The position numbers and the translations under genes are program-made. The notes under the pieces are model-generated. The model had not been told where the DNA came from, did not search any database, and saw nothing but the letters and a program-made list of their open reading frames with translations. From Lachnospiraceae bacterium (lineage in GTDB: Bacteria > Bacillota > Clostridia > Lachnospirales > Lachnospiraceae), in the NCBI GenBank assembly GCA_017479935.1, contig JAFVBO010000022.1, forward strand, positions 1-35,402: 35,402 bases of DNA, given 5' to 3'. Shown here piece after piece: positions 33,010 to 35,402 of the stretch; position 1 is the first letter of the stretch; every line of letters starts with the position of its first letter.

Positions 33010-34206
33010 CTATGTATACGACATTTCAATGACATCCCCGTAATGCGTGAGCGGACACGGCGACAACATACAGACCATGATAAACGCCTCATATGGATGC
33101 GCCGGATACAGATACCGCATTCTGCAGGAGGCAAGCACCTGATTGGTCTCCGTCACAAACCGTTTAAATCGCTCACACTCCTCCATTTTCTCGTTTTCCG
33201 AATGCAGGAAAAACATCAGTGTGATGAGGTCATACCGGTCCGGCTGCAGCTTGCCGCGAAGGATCCCGTCCAGATGCTGTCTGCTCGGGCGAAACGCCTC
33301 AAAATGCTGGTGCAGAACCGAGCGGTCCGCCTTGATCAGATTGCCGGCCTCGTTATGCGGCACGCCGCTGCAAAGCATTCTCTCCATATCCGAGGCCGTG
33401 ATGTCCTCCGCGCTCCACGTCCGGCGGTCCTTTTCCGGTTTTTCCTCCTCTTCCGAACGATAGATCTCCGCAACCCGCTTTCTGCAGCGTTCATACAATT
33501 CCATAAAACACTGACGGCACCCGCTATTTAAAGACTCTGTATTTCCCATGGTCTTCAACTGTCGCAGGCGAAGCAGCAATTCCTCCTCCGTATGTGGAAC
33601 CACTTCCATCTTGATCGAAACGTCAGACACATTTTCCTGCATTTCATCCAGCTTCTGTAACAGCTGATGCGCATACGAATAAGGAAGCTCTTTCTCATAG
33701 CAGAAGTGAAAAATCAGTTCTCTGGGATTGTTCCAGTCAAAATCCTCTTCATTGATGGCTTTTGTGAGCATCTCCGAAACATCCTTTGCGGACATCCGAA
33801 GCCCAAATCCCAGCAAAAAAACCGTATCCCGCTTTACCCGGTCCGCCTTCAGCCAGCTTTTGATCGTCGCGTGCCATTTGGTAGAGGTAGGCTCAAAACT
33901 GTGCGGAGCACTGTTCTCTTCAAAGGCATCTTCCAAAATCGATACCCATATGCTATCCGGAATACTGCGAAAACTCTCCGTCATTTCCGCCTGCTTATAG
34001 AGATATCTTTTCAGGTAATCATGAAACGGAACCTTGTTCATTTCGCTGAGCAAAACATTTAATGTGTTTTCTGCAGACATATCCTGAAAGGCATCCGAAG
34101 AAATCATCTCCCTGATGGCTTTCTCCGCCTTGTACGTGAAATCATATGCATTCAGCGTACGCTTGAAATCATTCATATCCACCGACTGTTTCAACTTTTC
34201 CTTCAT
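33010..34206 (-). CDS. Unrecognised 398-residue cytoplasmic protein
   Basis: A mainly helical protein with no signal peptide or membrane helix, not assigned to a named family. One block (residues about 118-190: RVKRDTVFLLGFGLRMSAKD, then NNPRELIFHFCYEKELPYSY) and another near the C-terminus (SRQHLDGILRGKLQPDRYDL, ITLMFFLHSE) resemble helical repeats seen in uncharacterised Clostridia proteins. The GxxxxGxSxxxVSxxLxxAxNE pattern recalls a helix-turn-helix but is not decisive. Six cysteines are scattered, with no zinc motif. The ATG at 34204-34206 has AGGGGAG 12 bases upstream. It may be co-transcribed with the LRR gene upstream, 50 bases away. Confidence 0.72.
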   Translation of the reverse strand: MKEKLKQSVDMNDFKRTLNAYDFTYKAEKAIREMISSDAFQDMSAENTLNVLLSEMNKVPFHDYLKRYLYKQAEMTESFRSIPDSIWVSILEDAFEENSAPHSFEPTSTKWHATIKSWLKADRVKRDTVFLLGFGLRMSAKDVSEMLTKAINEEDFDWNNPRELIFHFCYEKELPYSYAHQLLQKLDEMQENVSDVSIKMEVVPHTEEELLLRLRQLKTMGNTESLNSGCRQCFMELYERCRKRVAEIYRSEEEEKPEKDRRTWSAEDITASDMERMLCSGVPHNEAGNLIKADRSVLHQHFEAFRPSRQHLDGILRGKLQPDRYDLITLMFFLHSENEKMEECERFKRFVTETNQVLASCRMRYLYPAHPYEAFIMVCMLSPCPLTHYGDVIEMSYT

Positions 34207-34256
34207 CTTGAAGATACTCCCCTATCCCCCATAAACCTTATTGTATCATTTTCCCT

Positions 34257-35246
34257 TCATGATACACTTGAAAAAGGAATCCCGTTTTCTTCCGCATAGG
34301 TTTGTGCGTAAGATCCCTCTGTTCCATAAATTACCAGATCCGGGCTGCACTCACTAAAAGCATATTGCCCGATCATTTCCACACTCGCCGGAATGGTGAC
34401 ATTTCTGAGAGCGGTACATCTCCAAAAGGCAGAAAAGCCTATCTCACTTGCACCTTCCGTAATATAAACATCCTGTAGGAATTCGTTTTTAGCAAATGCG
34501 TGACCTCCTATTGTCCTTACACTTTCAGGAGTTACCAGATACTTAAGACCCGTGTTCAAAAAGGCACCAGTCCCAATTGAGACGAGATTTCGAGGGAGAT
34601 CCACTGTTCTCATTTCTATACAGTCTCTGAAGGAATGATCCCCAATATGAGTCAGATTGTCATCAAAATAGATTTCTTGAATGCGCGGAATGTAATTATT
34701 TTCCTGGTTCCATGGAGGAAGTTCCGTTGCATTGTAATCCATCATGTCCCCGTATCCGATGATTGTCAAAAGACCGCTTTCCTCATTAAGCCCCCAAAAC
34801 AGAGTGTCTCCACACTCCCCTTGCAGAATCTGAGGGGTGTTATAATCACAGAAAGCGATCCCATTTTCTTCTGCATAAGTCTGCGCAACGGATCCTGTTT
34901 CGCCATATATAATCAACCTTGAAGCACAATGATTAAACGCATTTTTTTCAATCATAGTCACGCTGGGAGGTATCCGTACACTGTTAAGATTAAAGCAATC
35001 AGCAAACGCGCCGTTCCCTATCGCAGTAACGCCATCCGAAATATACACATCCGTAAGACGCATATTCTCATCAAAAGCCGAGGGTCCAATCGTTGTAACA
35101 CTGGAAGGAATAGTAACATTGGTCAATCCGTTCCAGCAAAATGCAAGCTTACCAATCGTTTCCAGATTTTCCGGCAGATCAATCGTTTCCACTTGTTGAC
35201 ATTTGTTAAACGCATAATTTCCTATATGCGTAATATCATCATCCAA
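34257..35246 (-). pseudogene. BspA-like leucine-rich-repeat protein, probably truncated at its 5' end
   Basis: The 329 residues consist of BspA/TpLRR-type repeats (LRR_5): motifs such as ITHIGNYAFNKCQQVETIDL and LPENLETIGKLAF recur about ten times. The block is itself duplicated: each half ends in LIIYGETGS or LVIYGTEGS followed by QTYAEENGI. Between the halves lies the typical GECGDTLFW...LTIIGYGDMMDY...PPW module. The only start is a TTG at 35246 without a clear ribosome site. No signal peptide is present, although these proteins are normally secreted. The frame stays open upstream to a TAG at 35288-35290, and the residues before the TTG (KKWCTRISRILL) still look like repeat sequence. The 5' part therefore seems to be lost or frame-shifted. 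An intact but unusual gene cannot be excluded. Confidence 0.7.
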
Positions 35247-35277
35247 CAGAATCCTGCTTATCCTAGTACACCATTTT

Positions 35278-35402
35278 TTAAATAGCTACATTCTTTGAGA
35301 AAGTTTCACAAGCGACTTCTTCAGTTGGATCAATATCATCCAGGTTCCAAGTCCAGTGGTAAACAACGGGTGTCTCATTAATCTCATCAAAGTACTTGTA
35401 AA
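35278..35402 (-). CDS. 3' end of a gene entering from the right edge
   Basis: The last 40 residues and stop of a leftward frame: YKYFDEINETPVVYHW, then TWNLDDIDPTEEVACETFSK and NVAI. No family is recognised. It ends 32 bases before the TTG of the leucine-rich-repeat frame, in a different frame, across an A6 run (TTTAAAAAATGG). It could be the 5' part of the same, now broken, secreted protein or an unrelated gene. Confidence 0.5.
   Translation of the reverse strand, partial: YKYFDEINETPVVYHWTWNLDDIDPTEEVACETFSKNVAI

Overview
The window looks like a chromosomal segment of a moderately GC-rich, anaerobic, Gram-positive member of the Bacillota, most likely a Clostridia/Lachnospiraceae-type gut or rumen bacterium. 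The pointers are the AGGAGG-type ribosome sites, a Firmicutes-type LexA box before uvrBA, LytTR/GHKL two-component pairs, membrane-anchored GH3 enzymes with permuted domains, a YARHG/discoidin-like secreted protein and a BspA-like leucine-rich-repeat protein. The taxonomic call is an inference; no rRNA or tRNA gene was found.

Layout. (1) 1-2432: end of a small integrative element beside the 3' end of guaA, with a truncated tyrosine integrase, an overlapping excisionase, two divergent promoters whose spacers carry the same 13-bp candidate operator, an XRE-type regulator, a DUF4180 protein and a 13-bp-stem terminator. (2) 2433-10338: leftward housekeeping genes: guaA, a double zinc-ribbon protein, uvrA and uvrB. 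uvrBA has a clear promoter with a LexA box. (3) 10643-21847: a LytTR response regulator and GHKL kinase, then two convergent modules, each a doubly membrane-anchored, permuted GH3 enzyme plus a small four-helix membrane protein. The 1.5 kb between the modules is almost all palindromes: a 476-bp inverted repeat, six 64-65-bp hairpin units, eight 63-65-bp hairpin units of another sequence, and one diverged hairpin of the first type that serves as terminator. (4) 22074-27960: a solo arm of the palindromic element, a secreted discoidin/YARHG protein and a 947-residue protein with two alpha-CTD-like domains and a sigma region 4-like helix-turn-helix, followed by a 50-bp hairpin. (5) 27961-30803: a second kinase and regulator pair, with three hairpins between the two genes, and a small alanine/proline-linker protein. 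(6) 30984-35402: an AEC-family transporter, a SAM methyltransferase, an unrecognised 398-residue protein, a probably 5'-truncated BspA-like gene and the 3' tail of another gene.

Working together. uvrB and uvrA form an SOS-type excision repair operon. The LytTR/GHKL pair beside the first GH3 module could control surface glycan breakdown, but no LytTR operator was demonstrated. The most unusual feature is the double array of hairpins between the convergent GH3 modules. Arm lengths and bases change together between copies, and an isolated copy carries a compensated base-pair change, which suggests that the fold is what is maintained.
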